Assembly: GCA_035079385.1 (NCBI GenBank)
Contig: JAVHKY010000058.1
Span: 744,001 to 808,000, forward strand
Direction: 5' to 3'
DNA: 64,000 nucleotides
Origin: Aspidiotus rigidus
Lineage: Eukaryota; Arthropoda; Insecta; Hemiptera; Diaspididae
Below the pieces are notes generated by a model, which searched no databases, was not told the origin of the DNA, and saw only the letters and a list, made by a program, of their open reading frames with translations. Shown here in pieces: positions 45,501 through 57,127 of the stretch. Both the position numbers and the translations under genes were made by a program. Numbering within the stretch: position 1 is the first letter of the stretch; the number at the start of each line of letters is the position of its first letter.

Positions 45501-48255
45501 TTTTCTTCCAGGCTAAATTAAGCGGGCCTCACTGGAGTGGAAAATCTCAAAAAATTTCATCGCTTTTAATGTACAAAATGTTTTTGGAATCATAAATTGA
45601 TCTCATAATCTTTTTTTTTTTTTTTATTTGATTTTATTTAACGACACAACATATCTTAATAGTGCTCAAAATGCTCTGAATGTCACCGAGTATGAGGGGA
45701 CGATATTATCATTTTTCTCAATCTCGGAGCTCTATTTTTCCAATCCTGGAACTTGTCGTTCCGAGTATTCTTCTTTTTCATTATTCGTAAATTAAACCTA
45801 AAAGACCTTCTATATGCTTGGAACAATACGCCCTCGACGAATCATTTCAATTCTATACCTCCAATTGGAAAGTAGGCAGAGCGGAAGAATTGGATATTCC
45901 AATTAGAAAAAAATATCAAGATCGACATCATATTCATTTCTCGTGGAATAAAACAGGGGAGAAAAATGATTCGCAGTTGAAACTTTATACGAAATGCTAT
46001 GGTATAAAATGATAGACTCAGCAATACAGCTTAACAAGTGCACGCTTGAATCTTTCAACAGCGCAAAATGTCCCTATATATATACGCGATGCGAATGAAT
46101 TTTCTCTCGTTAATTGCAAACCATACGTATACACATAGTAAAGAGAATGTTTGCAGCAAGTATGGATATAATTTCACTGGGAACGTTGTTGATCCCATTA
46201 ACGTGCGTTTGCGTCTATTTTTCGTTATTATGAACTTGTAATCCGTTTTCAACATTTTGCGTGCATATAAATACGATTGGTCGACTATAAAATTTGTAAT
46301 AGATATTGGTTCACAAAACAAAAAAAGAAAAAAAAAAGGCATCAGGATAATGCTGGTATTGATGAAGTATACGAGTACATTTGACTAATGCATAGGTTAA
46401 AGAACAATGCTGCTTGTTTTTTGTGATAAGCGCTCGTTTCCTGCATCCTACAACTGTGAAGGCGAATGCGCTTCTATATTTTAGGTACGATGGCGCATCT
46501 ATGCAGTACTTTGAGTTGTTCCAGTAGAAATTTTTTTCTTTTGCCCCCAACAAATTCGCATTATTACTTATTCAAGACTTCTTAAATGATAAAAGGACCT
46601 GCTACATAACATGAATGAATGTATTACTTCTCCAAATAAAAAAAGAAAGAAAGCAGAAATGATTACGAGATAGAAATTCTATTCAGAATAGAATATCATA
46701 CGAATGAAAATGGTGCTTTTTTTTGCTTTCTTACTCCGAAGTCGAGAGTTTTTTTTCTCCGAGAAACTCCAATTATTCTTCAGGTACGACTCTCGTTTTC
46801 CTTTTTTTTTCTTTCTTTCTTGACAAAACGGTGAAGTTTGTTTAACGTGAGAGAGATAAAACTTCAATGTCGTAAAGTCCTGCCTCTACCAGCTATTCGT
46901 GTAATCGTGTTATTATATCGTAAGCACCGGAGGAAACTCGTTTCTATGAATCGTCGCACAGTATAAATGAATAATTGGTAGCATAATTTTGTATTTTTCG
47001 AGGTGAAAAGAATAAGGTACTCGTTGATTTCACTATTGTGAGGGGGGGGGGGGCTTACTTAAAGCACTCATCAACGAAAAATTTAGCGTACAGTCGATCC
47101 TAGAGTTACGAGAATCGGAAATCGAATCGGAAGTTGATAAGCAGATCCCAGAGTTGTAGTTTAAAAATAGAGACAGAAGGGAGGAAAGCCAATAGGAAAA
47201 GAGAACTAGCAATGTCTGCTTTTACTACAATAGATTAACTTCGGTAACGGGTGCGAGGGTCGGAACGTTAAATTTTTACCAGCCAAGCGGATCGTACAAT
47301 ACCTATCTATTCGGGCTGGACAGCGCTAGTATCGCGGACTAAAACAACCTAAGATGGCGAAAAATTTTGTTCTCTTGATTTTCGTCCTGCTTTCAAAACA
47401 TTTTGAGATTATTTATATTATATTAAAAAAATTTGGGATCTATCCTTTTCACAGTTTGTGCGGGCGTTCTACTGGATGGATTTGCTTCATTTTTTTAAAT
47501 TCTCTTCAGAATAACCTCTAGATTAGCCATCAAGCATTACTTAGTACCTCACTTCAGGTGTTCCCCATTTATCGGCATTTGCGTTTTCTCCCCATGTATT
47601 TCTTATGGAAAATTTTTCATACATTTGGTTGATTGAATGCGAGAAGCGTATTTATTTAGTAGCTCTAGTACGTATGTTGACTCATCTAGCAGTGAGAGAG
47701 GTATGAACTTGAACATTGGTACCTTCTATCCTTTTTTTTTTTAATATATGAAAAAACTTTCAAAAATAACTTTATGACAGTCCGTCTGGCCGTTCTACTC
47801 AACCAATTTGCTTCAGTTTCTTTAATTTGTTCATTTAGCGCTGAGCCATTAAGGATCAGCAGCCGCTCGACTTAAGGCGTTCTTGAATTTTCCTCAATTG
47901 AGCTTTTCGCATATTATCTATCTATTACTGAAGAAAATTCAGTAAAACTTAATTAAATTCGCCAGACATTTCCCCTGGACAGATTGGGCTGGTCTTTCCT
48001 TTGAATAAATGCTTCCGATCCACAGATAAGCCATTACCCATTGGCTGACCCGTCCCTGACTTCAGTTTTGGCTAGTATTGAAACGCGATTTTGCCCTGTA
48101 CATTTCTTATGGATATAGGTATTTTTTAGATGAAATTGAACCATTTTATTCAGTTTACCAGCGTCAAACTGAACAGATCAGCCCTGATTTTTTTTTTTTT
48201 TTTTTTCTAAAGGAATGCCTGTTACCAACAGATTCGCCGTCACTCAACAATTTAC
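45501..48255. other. No firm gene; one weak exon candidate
   Basis: At 45779-46012 (+) a frame after a TAA reads PKRPSICLEQYALDESFQFY, RAEELDIPIRKKYQ and HIHFSWNKTGE to a TGA, without ATG or a clear acceptor; it looks mildly coding but matches nothing I know. Elsewhere there are homopolymers, a G11 run near 47042-47052, and single-copy-looking CpG-bearing sequence. Confidence 0.3.
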
Positions 48256-48263
48256 TCCACTTT

Positions 48264-50665
48264 GAAAACGACAAATACCACAATGAGTAAATGAACGAAA
48301 ACCGGCCAATACTACAAAGAGTAAATGTACGAAGAGAATTTGCAAAAAGCCGCAGAAATAAAAAAGTACCGCAAGCACTTTCGGCCAAGAAGCCATCAAC
48401 GGGCGGAGAATAGAAAGCGACTGACAGAGGAACAGTCGACGACAGAAAACAACGGTGAGATCATGATTGAACGAACGACTCCTCCCGATGTGAGTCATAC
48501 TCATAAATTAGTTCAACCAATCCCTCGTCCGGAATATATCTGTTAAGTACGGTTACGTTATCGCTGTTCAGGTGGCGAATGATCTCGATATTTTCCAGTG
48601 CCATTCTTTTTAAATGCGATCTTTCTCCATGGAGGAGGGTCTCCGACCCCTCCCTGAAACTGTGGCCACAGGTGATCAAATGGTCCGCGAAGGCCGATTC
48701 CCCCACTTTGACCTTTTTCCAAGCCTTCAAGTGCTCAGCCACTCTTATTTGGAGCTGGCGACCGGTCTCACCTATGTAGATTCGGTCACAGTCGTTGCAC
48801 CTTATACTATAAATCCCACTCCTCTGTAATGGTGGTATAGGGTCTTTCAATTTAACAAACGGGCCTTTTAATGTGTTAAGATTATAGAAAACCGGCCGGA
48901 AATCAAAGGGGCGAAGGACGCGACTCAAATTCGACGAAAACTGACCCAGGAAAGGGAGCTTAATCCACCGCTTTCTGCCTTTACGACTCCCCTCCCGAGG
49001 GAGGGAGGCAGTAGAATCAAGGCATTGTCGCGTGATCTTCCTACGGACCATCAGGTCAATGTCCAGGTTGACCTCGTTTACCCGAGCCAAGTACTTGATA
49101 GTATGTAGTTCTTTCTGAAAGGCTGCTTGACTCAAAGGGATATTAGTGAGTCGATGGATGGAACTATTAAAAGCAGCTATTTTGTAGGCGACAGGGTAGA
49201 ATGACGCGCCTTGGACAACAATATCGGTCGAAGTATCTTTTCTGTATATTGCGAACTCATGGGTCCCATCTCTTTCGGAGATGGTAAGGTCCAAGAAGTT
49301 GATAGTAGAATTACCGACCTCCAAAGTGAACTTTATGGAGGGGAACTGAGCATTTAGATACTTAAGAAACGCACCAAGGAGTTCTTGAGGACCTGCCCAC
49401 GCACATAGCACGTCATCCACATATCTGTGCCAATAGTGAACGTGATTTAAGAAAGACTGGCCCGAGGAAAAGAGGTCAGCCTCAAATCTCGACATAAAGA
49501 CCTCCGAAACAAGGGAACCCAACGGGGATCCAATGGGAATGCCCACTTCCTCCGGGCATTCAAAATATTTATCATTAAATTTGCAAAAGTTAGGGGACCA
49601 ACAGACGGTAAGTAGGTCGGAGAACTCCTGCAGCTCTTCATGAGGAGTATTAAATTTAACAAGAAGGTCGCCTAAATATTGGAAAGTGGCCGCTTTTGGG
49701 ATGTTTGGAAACAGACCGACCACATCGAAGGAGCATAGAATAGTAACTGGAGGGAGTATTTCATCTTTGAGCCTATTGGCCAAGGAGACTGAATTTTTGA
49801 CGGAGTAAGGAGACTCCTATTCGATATGAAATTTAAACCAACGGTCCAGGTATTTCGCGAGCGAGTAGGTGGGGGAGGAGACGTAGGATACGACAGGTCG
49901 CATGGGAGTATTGGCCTTATGAACTTTAGGCAACCCGTACAATAAAGGAGGTACGGGGTTAGGTTCGAGCAAACGTTTTTTCACTGAGGGTTTAATAATG
50001 ATAACGGAGCTTTTATTAATAGCATTCCGAACCTCCTTGACATAGTGAGGGAAATTGAAAAGGGGGTTTTCTTTGACCCCGCACTGGCTTAAGACCTGTT
50101 CCATTTTAAATTGGTAAGTAGCCTTATCCATCGCAACGATGGAATTCCCTTTGTCGGCCTTTGTAAGTATCGTCTCCTCCTTCCTCAGCCTCCTCCTCAA
50201 TCCTGTAATCAACCCTTTCGCAGTGTTATTTATGCGCGGAAGGAGGGTGTTTCGGACTAAATCGGCGCAGGTTTTTTGGGTATTGATACCAGGACCAATC
50301 CTCACGGTTAAGTCAGCGACCACATTAGCGAGGGCATCTGCATTATCAAGAGGGGGTAAACTGAACTTCAAACCCTTCTCTAACGGATTCAGCTCATCGT
50401 TACTGAATTCCATATGACTGTTATTTATAACACGGGGGTGAAATTCTTGGACCAACCCAACCTCATTATGGTCGTTCCCGAGGGCTTGGGCCCTCAAATC
50501 CAATAGGGAGGAAATCTTTTTGTTTTTTCCCTCTTTAAGGTCAGCCTCAAACTTACAACAATCAACATTAACAGACTGAGTAAATTTTTCCAAAGCGACA
50601 AATACCACAATGAGTAAATGAACGAAAACCGACAAATACTACAAAGAGTAAATGTACAAATTCCC
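48264..50665 (-). mobile_element. Penelope-like element 2, 5'-truncated
   Basis: Both sides carry the pair GACAAATACCACAATGAG + TAAATGAACGAAAAC and CAATACTACAAAGAGTAAATGT (48274-48330 and 50598-50655), so a short terminal segment sits in direct orientation at each side, like the pseudo-LTR of element 1 but shorter. The coding region reads from about 50597 to 48461. Flanking target duplication was not found. The 3' region holds AGCCGCAGAAATAAAAAAG and GCAAGCACTTTCGGCC, also present at 4554-4800. Confidence 0.85.
48461..50635 (-). pseudogene. Penelope-like RT/GIY-YIG endonuclease, one in-frame stop
   Basis: About 710 codons in one frame, interrupted only by TAG at 49817-49819 (after RWFKFHIE), where element 1 continues FESSYSVKNSVSL. 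The N-terminal part (50597-49820) has LKFSLPPLDNADALANVV, ILTKADKGNSIVAMDK, NPVPPLLYGLPKVHKANTPM. The C-terminal part (49783-48461) has SFDVVGLFPNIPK (Asp at residue 20), GIPIGSPLGSLVSEVF (81-96), YVDD (121-124), NFLDLTI, then the linker IKLPFLGQFSSNLSRVLRP, C-x2-C and IYIGETGRQLQIRVAEH, the GIY-YIG nuclease. All RT and nuclease landmarks are present. The extreme N-terminus, compared with element 1, is missing. Apart from the stop this is the best-preserved copy in the window. Confidence 0.9.
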
Positions 50666-50840
50666 AAAACATTAATACGCGGTTTCACCAATTACATTTC
50701 TTATGTGGATATATTCCACCTATAATGATTGTGTATTCCCCCTGTCCAGGTGTCATGGTTGAATTATATCATCAATTATACTGATGCTGCCGAGCAGCAC
50801 AGGTCATCTAGTTGAATTTTATCATACATTGTGAGGTGAA
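50666..50840. other. Spacer, no feature
   Basis: Short AT-rich spacer between the Penelope-like element and the open frame at 50841; nothing recognised. Confidence 0.4.
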
Positions 50841-51225
50841 TTAGCTTCTCTTACTAAAGAGGTCAACAGTGAACCCGAACCAGAAATTTATATATTTTTC
50901 CAGCTTATAGGAAGGGTGGTTTTCAATATATGAGAGGTAGAAGCCTTGTTTGGTCTGAAGGTCTGGGATGACGTAGTCGAGATCCTTAATTGCTTTACGG
51001 ATCTTCTTGCTCTGGTACTCCATACTATAAGCAGAGGGGGTTTTTGAGATTTTATCATAGTTATGTGTTCTTAGGTCAATCTTCTCACTAAATTCTGTGT
51101 AATTGTTTTTTGTGAAAATTCTCGGACAATTTAATTTTTCTTGATATTTTTGGCGCCCCGGCAACTTGCTCGGTTTGCCTTGTGCAGAGTATTGCTGCCG
51201 AAGAATTTCAGCTGATTTTCAATTG
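50841..51225 (-). CDS. Unidentified protein fragment, probable exon
   Basis: A minus-strand frame open for about 128 codons to a stop at 50841-50843, with acceptor-like GAAAATCAG just upstream (about 51216-51224). It reads QQYSAQGKPSKLPGRQKYQE, PRIFTKNNYTEFSEKIDLRT, YSMEYQSKKIRKAIKDLDYV, IPDLQTKQGFYLSYIENHPS and ends FWFGFTVDLFSKRS. It is polar, lysine- and tyrosine-rich with good codon diversity and no repeats, so it looks like real protein. There is no ATG near its 5' end, consistent with an internal or last exon. Could be host or transposon-derived. No family recognised. Confidence 0.4.
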
Positions 51226-52078
51226 ATGAAGAAATTTGAGTCTAGATAAAACGATCAGGAGAATTAGGGCTTCATTATACCAGAGGAATATACCTATTCT
51301 CGAGTGATCTTCATTGCATGATACAAGTTTCTATGCTGAATGGCTCAACTGAACCAAAACCAAACTTTCTTAGATTTATTACTTTGTTTAATTTTCATGT
51401 AAGATATTGCTGTAAATCTGGCATTTCTGCATTTTCCTATTTTATAAATAACTGGAAAAGCTAGAAAAAAACTGAAAAAATTTGGCTTATTTCGGCTTAG
51501 AAGGTTGTTCAATCTATTAGATAAAAAAAGTATCGCAGTATACCTATCAAACAAAGGAAAAAGCATGCATACATGCATGTACAAACATGCACCCCACACT
51601 GGGCCTCTAATGTCCTTAGCTTTCACCAATTTCGCCTCACTTTGCTCAGGGAAACCCGTAAGATCCATTCCTTACGGCGATCAGTAGGAAAACAGAATCT
51701 AAAGAGTGAACATTCACGGTAAAACCCGTTTTTCACGGAGATCAATAATAACAAAAATATTGTAATTTAACCCGTTTTTCAGGGAGATAAATAATAACAT
51801 AAAAATATCGAACGAGAACGTTCAAAGGTTCAAATAAAGCTTCCTTTCAGCTTTGCTCTTATCAGTAAAACGACGGCTGAATTCGGCTTTTGGCTTTCAG
51901 CTGGCTGCAATATTCTGGCCTTATGGTTGGCCCGACCCTGTACTTGTATTTCAGGGTGACTGGTTCACTCGTTCCACTTGTTTACTTGAGGCCTCTAACG
52001 TCATAGTAAGACCCGCCCTCTCTCTCTTTCTCTGGGAATATTAGGACATTGTGGGTAGGACTAAGTAGCTAAACCTAG
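51226..52078. other. No gene recognised; short duplicated phrase
   Basis: AACCCGTTTTTCACGGAGAT...AATAATAACA...AAATAT (51722-51760) is repeated with small changes at 51769-51808. Two opposing frames at 51345-51687 have no support. Confidence 0.35.
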
Positions 52079-52393
52079 TTGAGCCTAGTATATATGTGTA
52101 GCCTAACGTATCAAAGTTTTTCGTCCCGAAAGCGAAGCTTGATACACTGTATATGTGACGTCCCCCTCCATCCAGACAATCCTTCTAAAGGCGACATCAA
52201 TCATTATCTTTTCGAATGTCCAGAAATATCCAACATTAGACAAATACTATACTCAGAAGCCATCAATCTACAATTCGCTACCACACTCAGAGCCATCCAC
52301 ACATTTTCAAATTTATCTCTGACCTACCTCCTTCCATCAACATTTAAATTCAATTCATTTTTTCCGTTTTTCCTTCGAGGTAAGGCCCAGTAG
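52079..52393 (+). pseudogene. Non-LTR retrotransposon ORF2 C-terminus (zinc-knuckle end)
   Basis: A plus-strand frame ending in TAG carries CICDVPLHPDNPSKGDINHY, then LFECPEI followed by an R-x-x-L helix. In non-LTR ORF2 proteins the end has C-x-C...G/E-D-x-x-H-x-x-x-x-C-P. The pattern C-x-C-x(n)-D-I-N-H-Y-L-F-E-C-P fits. The frame is preceded by unreadable sequence and followed by long poly-T and A/T tracts. 5'-truncated. It may belong to the same family as 34250-38900. Confidence 0.7.
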
Positions 52394-55300
52394 CCATCTT
52401 CTTTTCAACTTTTTTTTTTTTTTTTTTTTATTTTACGATTTTTTACTTTCTTTAAATTCTAAAGAGCGATTAAATCATACTCTTTTAATACAAGAAATCA
52501 AACTCGGCTCCAGTCCTTACAACGGATTAGGATTGCTATGTCGGAGTACTATTGTTTTCACCTTTTTTTTTTTTTTTTTTTTTAATACATTTATGCATGT
52601 GTATAATTTTTTTCCCCCAGCCTATTCTTTTTTTTTCTTCATTTTTTTGTTTGTTTTATTATTATTTTTTTTTTATAATTTTTCTCTGGTTGGATGTAAT
52701 AAAAAAAAAAAAAAAAAAAAATCCGGCCCCTGAGCGTCTAACAAACCGATCGTGGAAAAGAGTATAATTATTTCAATTCATTAAAACGACCAAAATCATG
52801 TTTCCTAGGTTCTTGTGGGGTTTTCTCGTGGCAGATCAATATGACAAAGAGACCTCTTCAAGAGTCTACAAAATATTTCAAGATTTTGAAAACTTGAAAA
52901 ATAGAAGTTCTCCTGATCAATATCTGGGACACTTAGGCGGGTTTTCTCGTGACAGCTCACATAATATTAACTCTAGTATATAGAGAAAGCCTGATCTGTA
53001 CTGTATGTTGTGACACTTTCTTCAACAAGTCCTAAACTTCATCCTTATGTAAATCCATCTGCATACTGTATGTTACATCCCGACTACTTTATACGTACAC
53101 ACTCCATTGAGTCAAGGGCACCGATGACATTATGCTACGATCTGAGTAAAATTTGCCAACTTCTAATGACGTATCAAAGACAGAAATTTTTCCAAGTCCC
53201 CAAAATGAGGCCTAGTTCACTGTACGTTAAGCCCAGTATAGAGATACCTAAGCTTAGGGGTAAAAGTGAGGTACAATACTCAGCCTAACATAAGCCTTTA
53301 GTATATTGTATAGCAATAGGCCTACTAGTGTGATGAAAATTGAGTACCTAACAGTTCTTAAAGTAGCGAAGGCCAAAATTTTCATGTAGATTAAAGTCTT
53401 TGATAACGTCATCAAGCAAGAAAGAGACCGTGACAATTTTGCCAGGAGTAGCTTAAAAAAAAAAAAAACTAAAATTTTTCTACGCCTCTAATTTCTTTCT
53501 CGCCGTCAGCGTCATAGGTGTAGTTGTGTGATCGAAAGTTTTTCATTTCTGCCTTGTGATTTGTAGAGCCTGATGATTGGAGTAACTTTACGATTAAAAT
53601 CCTATCTCAGCCCCAATCCTCAAGAACATGAGCGAATGGATTTTTTTGCCACTTCCTTTTTTGAGTTCTGGTAATTGATCTTTGGTAGATACTCGGAAGA
53701 AGTGGCGCTCGTACCTTGATTGCGAAATCTACATTAACGCTACCAGATCTTCTCTCAACCCCAATTTGATCCTCTGCCCTCTGGCTTTTCCTTATTGAAG
53801 TGATTTGCTTTCCCTCCATGAGTGCTCAACAGAAGTGAATTTACCAAGATAGGTATTTAAAAGAAACACATTTTGAATTTCATTATTTTGAAATTTTCTT
53901 GAACCTATTACATTAACAATCTGATTCGATGTACTTTATATCATTATGGACGTGAGAAAGAACTTTTTCTTTTGTTTCAACTTTATAGTCGACAGAAAAG
54001 TCGATACTTCAAAGCCTAGACTGCCAAAAATATTGGGCTTATTAGATTTCTTCAAGCTTCATGGAGAGAAAAAATTTAAAATACTGAATGAATCCTTTCG
54101 CAGATAAATGCATCACCCGAGTTCTTTGACACTTTTAAGTACCCTCCAAAATTGAAAGCAAGAGTATATTTTTATTTGTACAGAAATTTGTGCCTATAAT
54201 TCTCCTCTTCTGAATACTTTCCACGCGATGTTTATCAATTTATAATCTCATGATCAGCCTTGAATAAAAATTCCCCCTAATCAAGTGATGTGATGACGAT
54301 TGATACGATTGCGTCAATTCTATATTCAACGATTGCGAACAATCTCTTGACAATATTCTCGGATTAAAATTGTCTAAATCTGTAACTCACCCTTGATCAT
54401 TCAGCAGAATGCCTCACAAAAGAAGCCATAATATCATCATAAGATCACTTTTGAAAAAAGACACCTTCATCAATATACGTTACACAACTTCAGTTACTAC
54501 AGCGAAACAGTAAATTTAATCTAAAATTGCACAAAATTTTATTTAGAGAAAAAATTAGGGAAAAAAAAAAATTGATACTCGATATCTACTACACGTATTA
54601 TAAATCTAACGCACAAAAATTACGCGTGTAAATTTTAATCTACTCGTAATATAATATTTTACCGGTAACTCTCGTAAATTTTCGATAATATGAATTATGT
54701 TTACGTAAATGTTTACGAAACGCGTGTTCTGTGATTTTTGATACGCGAAGAAACGGTCGACGTCCGCGGAAATTCAATAGCGCACTGTTTCACTAAAAGT
54801 AAGGCGAGTTGCCGTTATTAACATTACCAAGGCGAGCCACCGCACCCGCATTTTCACGAAGGCGCAAGACACGGAAAGGGTGGGAGGAGAATGCACCGAA
54901 TTTTTCGCACTGACTGTCTGGTAAATCGTGTAGTAGTAGTGGAAGAGTTGGAAAGAATCGTATTTTTGGTACATTGAGGTAATACGAGTGCCAACCAAGG
55001 TAGAATAAATTCCTTTTCGCAACTCTCAAAGGACTCAGGCGATAAATGGATACTGCTTGGGTGATTTAACGCTCTGGCACTGGCTGCTGTAGTTTCACCA
55101 GTTTAGTAACCGCAGCCTAATCTCTTCCGTTTTTGAACTGATGATCCATAATTGGAAACGAATGCGAATATTAGATCCCTCTTCGCACTTGCAAACATTG
55201 CGTGTGAATTCAATTCTTGAATTTTATTTGTCATCCAGATCTACAATTCTAGTTATACTTGGGAAATGAAAAATTATTCTTCGTTCTTTCCCTCGTTGCA

Positions 55301-55640
55301 CACGACCCGTAACAATTTACATCATAATTGGCAAGAGATAATTATGGAACTACATGTTTTCAGGTTCGGCGCGCGTTCGCTAGTCGATGCTTATGCGATC
55401 ACTTTTTTGGGGCTCTTGCTTCGGTAAGCCAAGAGCTTCTAAGCATCGGCGAAAAAAGAAGAAAAAAAAGTTTCCTACCGAAAGGTACGTTGTGACGTAA
55501 TGACTCCAGGTACATAATAGCATTTTTTGAATTTCTCTTTTGCCCTGTTTAATTTTTGCATGACATTTTTCAAATTTTCGTACAGTCTTCGAAAAAGTTT
55601 CTTATTCTCTCACCCTTCTTGATACTTCAATAATGGTATA
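52394..55640. other. No gene recognised
   Basis: Poly-T tracts at 52410-52430 and 52563-52582 and a poly-A tract at 52701-52720, then mostly single-copy-looking sequence. A CpG-bearing patch at 54740-55030 is open on several frames of both strands with no domain. Frames at 52798-53288 (+) have no support. Confidence 0.3.
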
Positions 55641-56445
55641 CAGGGTGGACCAGAAAGATGTTACCAGTTAAATGGGAGTTTTCGCTAAATCTGTAGTAGC
55701 GCGAAAACGCAAAACGTTAGACGTATAGTTTAGATGTACGAATTTTGTATCTCAATTTTATCTTTAATTTGAGCCATATTTGTAGTTTCTACGACTTTTC
55801 TGAGCCGAGTTATGGACCGAAATGTGCCGAAAATTCACCAAATCGCCAAGGTTCCCAAAATAAGGTTTGAAAATTAATTAATTTATAGTATTGAGCTGAA
55901 TTTCGAAAATTTTAATAATCAAATTCTTGTTTCTTAAGTGAATTTAGACGGGGAAAACGAGAAAAATAGTAAGAAAATCCTAAGAAGCACCAAAATGGGT
56001 TAATAGGCCCACAAAGGGTCAAAATTCCCCCAAGTTGGAAAATCGTTCAAACTTTTGATTTGTAATTTGATTTTTAAGTGAAATTTCGCACTGAGTCCGA
56101 CAAAAATGTTTAAAAAACTCTTCAAAGCACTGACATGGATTAATGGGCCCAAAAAAGGTCAAAATTCGCCCAAATTGAAAATTGTTCAAACTTTCAAATT
56201 TTAATTCGATTTTCAGGTGGAATTTTGCGCTGAATCCGAAAAAAATGCTTAAAAAATACTTTGGAGCACCAAAATGTGATGATGGGCTCAAAGAGAATCA
56301 AAATTCCTCCAAGATGAAAAGTTGCGTAATCTTCAAAAGTTGTTTTAAATTCTTAAGTAAAATTTAGCGCCGAGTCCGAGTACAATACTGAAATAGTCCT
56401 AAATGATCTCTAAAATGAAAAATCAAAAATTTTTCTCATTCTGCA
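55640..56445. repeat. ~140 bp tandem repeat
   Basis: After ACAGGGTGGACCAGAAAGATG (a transposon-end-like phrase at about 55639) come units with AAATTTCGC(A/G)CTGAGTCCG, A(A/C)AAAAATG(T/C)TTAAAAAA, AGCAC(C/T)(A/G)A(A/C)ATGG, GGTCAAAATTC(C/G)CCC and GAAAATTGTTCAAACTTT. Anchors near 55948, 56097, 56236 and 56377 give a spacing of about 140 bases. Confidence 0.75.
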
Positions 56446-56459
56446 ATAAAATTGTTGAT

Positions 56460-57040
56460 TCAGGGGATGGAAGGAATGTCGACAAGTTCGTCTGCCGTTG
56501 AGTGCTCGCGGAGTGAGAGATCGACTAGCGTCGGGTGACAGATCCGAAAGAGGAAATTGCGGAAATTCTCCTCATTTGGGAATTGAAGGGAGACGACAAT
56601 TCATCTTCCATTGAAGATTCGCGGTGAGAGATCGACTAGGGCTCTGCGTATGATCAAAGCGGGAAAAAGTGCGAAAACTCTCGTTGTTTCAGTCAAAGAA
56701 CGCAACGTTGGTCTTCTGTTGCGTGCTCGCAATGAGAAATCAACCAACGCCCCACCTATGAACGAAGCGGGCCAAAGTGCAGAAACTCCTTGATTCAGCT
56801 GAGAGGATACCGCAAATTCGGTGAGCGATCAGCTATCTTTGATTGAAGCAGACGAACGCCTGGCATTTCTCGGGGTTTCACCCGGAGGAGGGAATGATAC
56901 CGTCAAGCTCGACTTTCGTCATGAGCTCGCGGTGAGAGAACGATCAAAACCCCGTATTTGAAAGAGGCAGGCGAATGATCCCTGGGTTCAACATAGATTG
57001 ACTGAGGCCCCGTCCATGATCAAGGCGGGTGCTTCCGAGA
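56460..57040. repeat. ~110 bp tandem repeat
   Basis: About five units with GAGTGAGAGATCGACTAG, TATGATCAAAGCGGG, AAA(A)GTGCGAAAACTC and TTC(G/A)TCTGCCGTTGAGTGCTC. Anchors near 56515, 56625, 56733, 56822 and 56932. GC-richer than its flanks. It directly precedes (on the minus strand, follows) the Crypton-like gene. Confidence 0.75.
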
Positions 57041-57127
57041 ATTAATAAATAAAAATAATAATAAAAAAAAAGGAAATCACTTTGGTAGGTATAAACAAAA
57101 AGAAAATAATCTCATTACTTAATTAGG

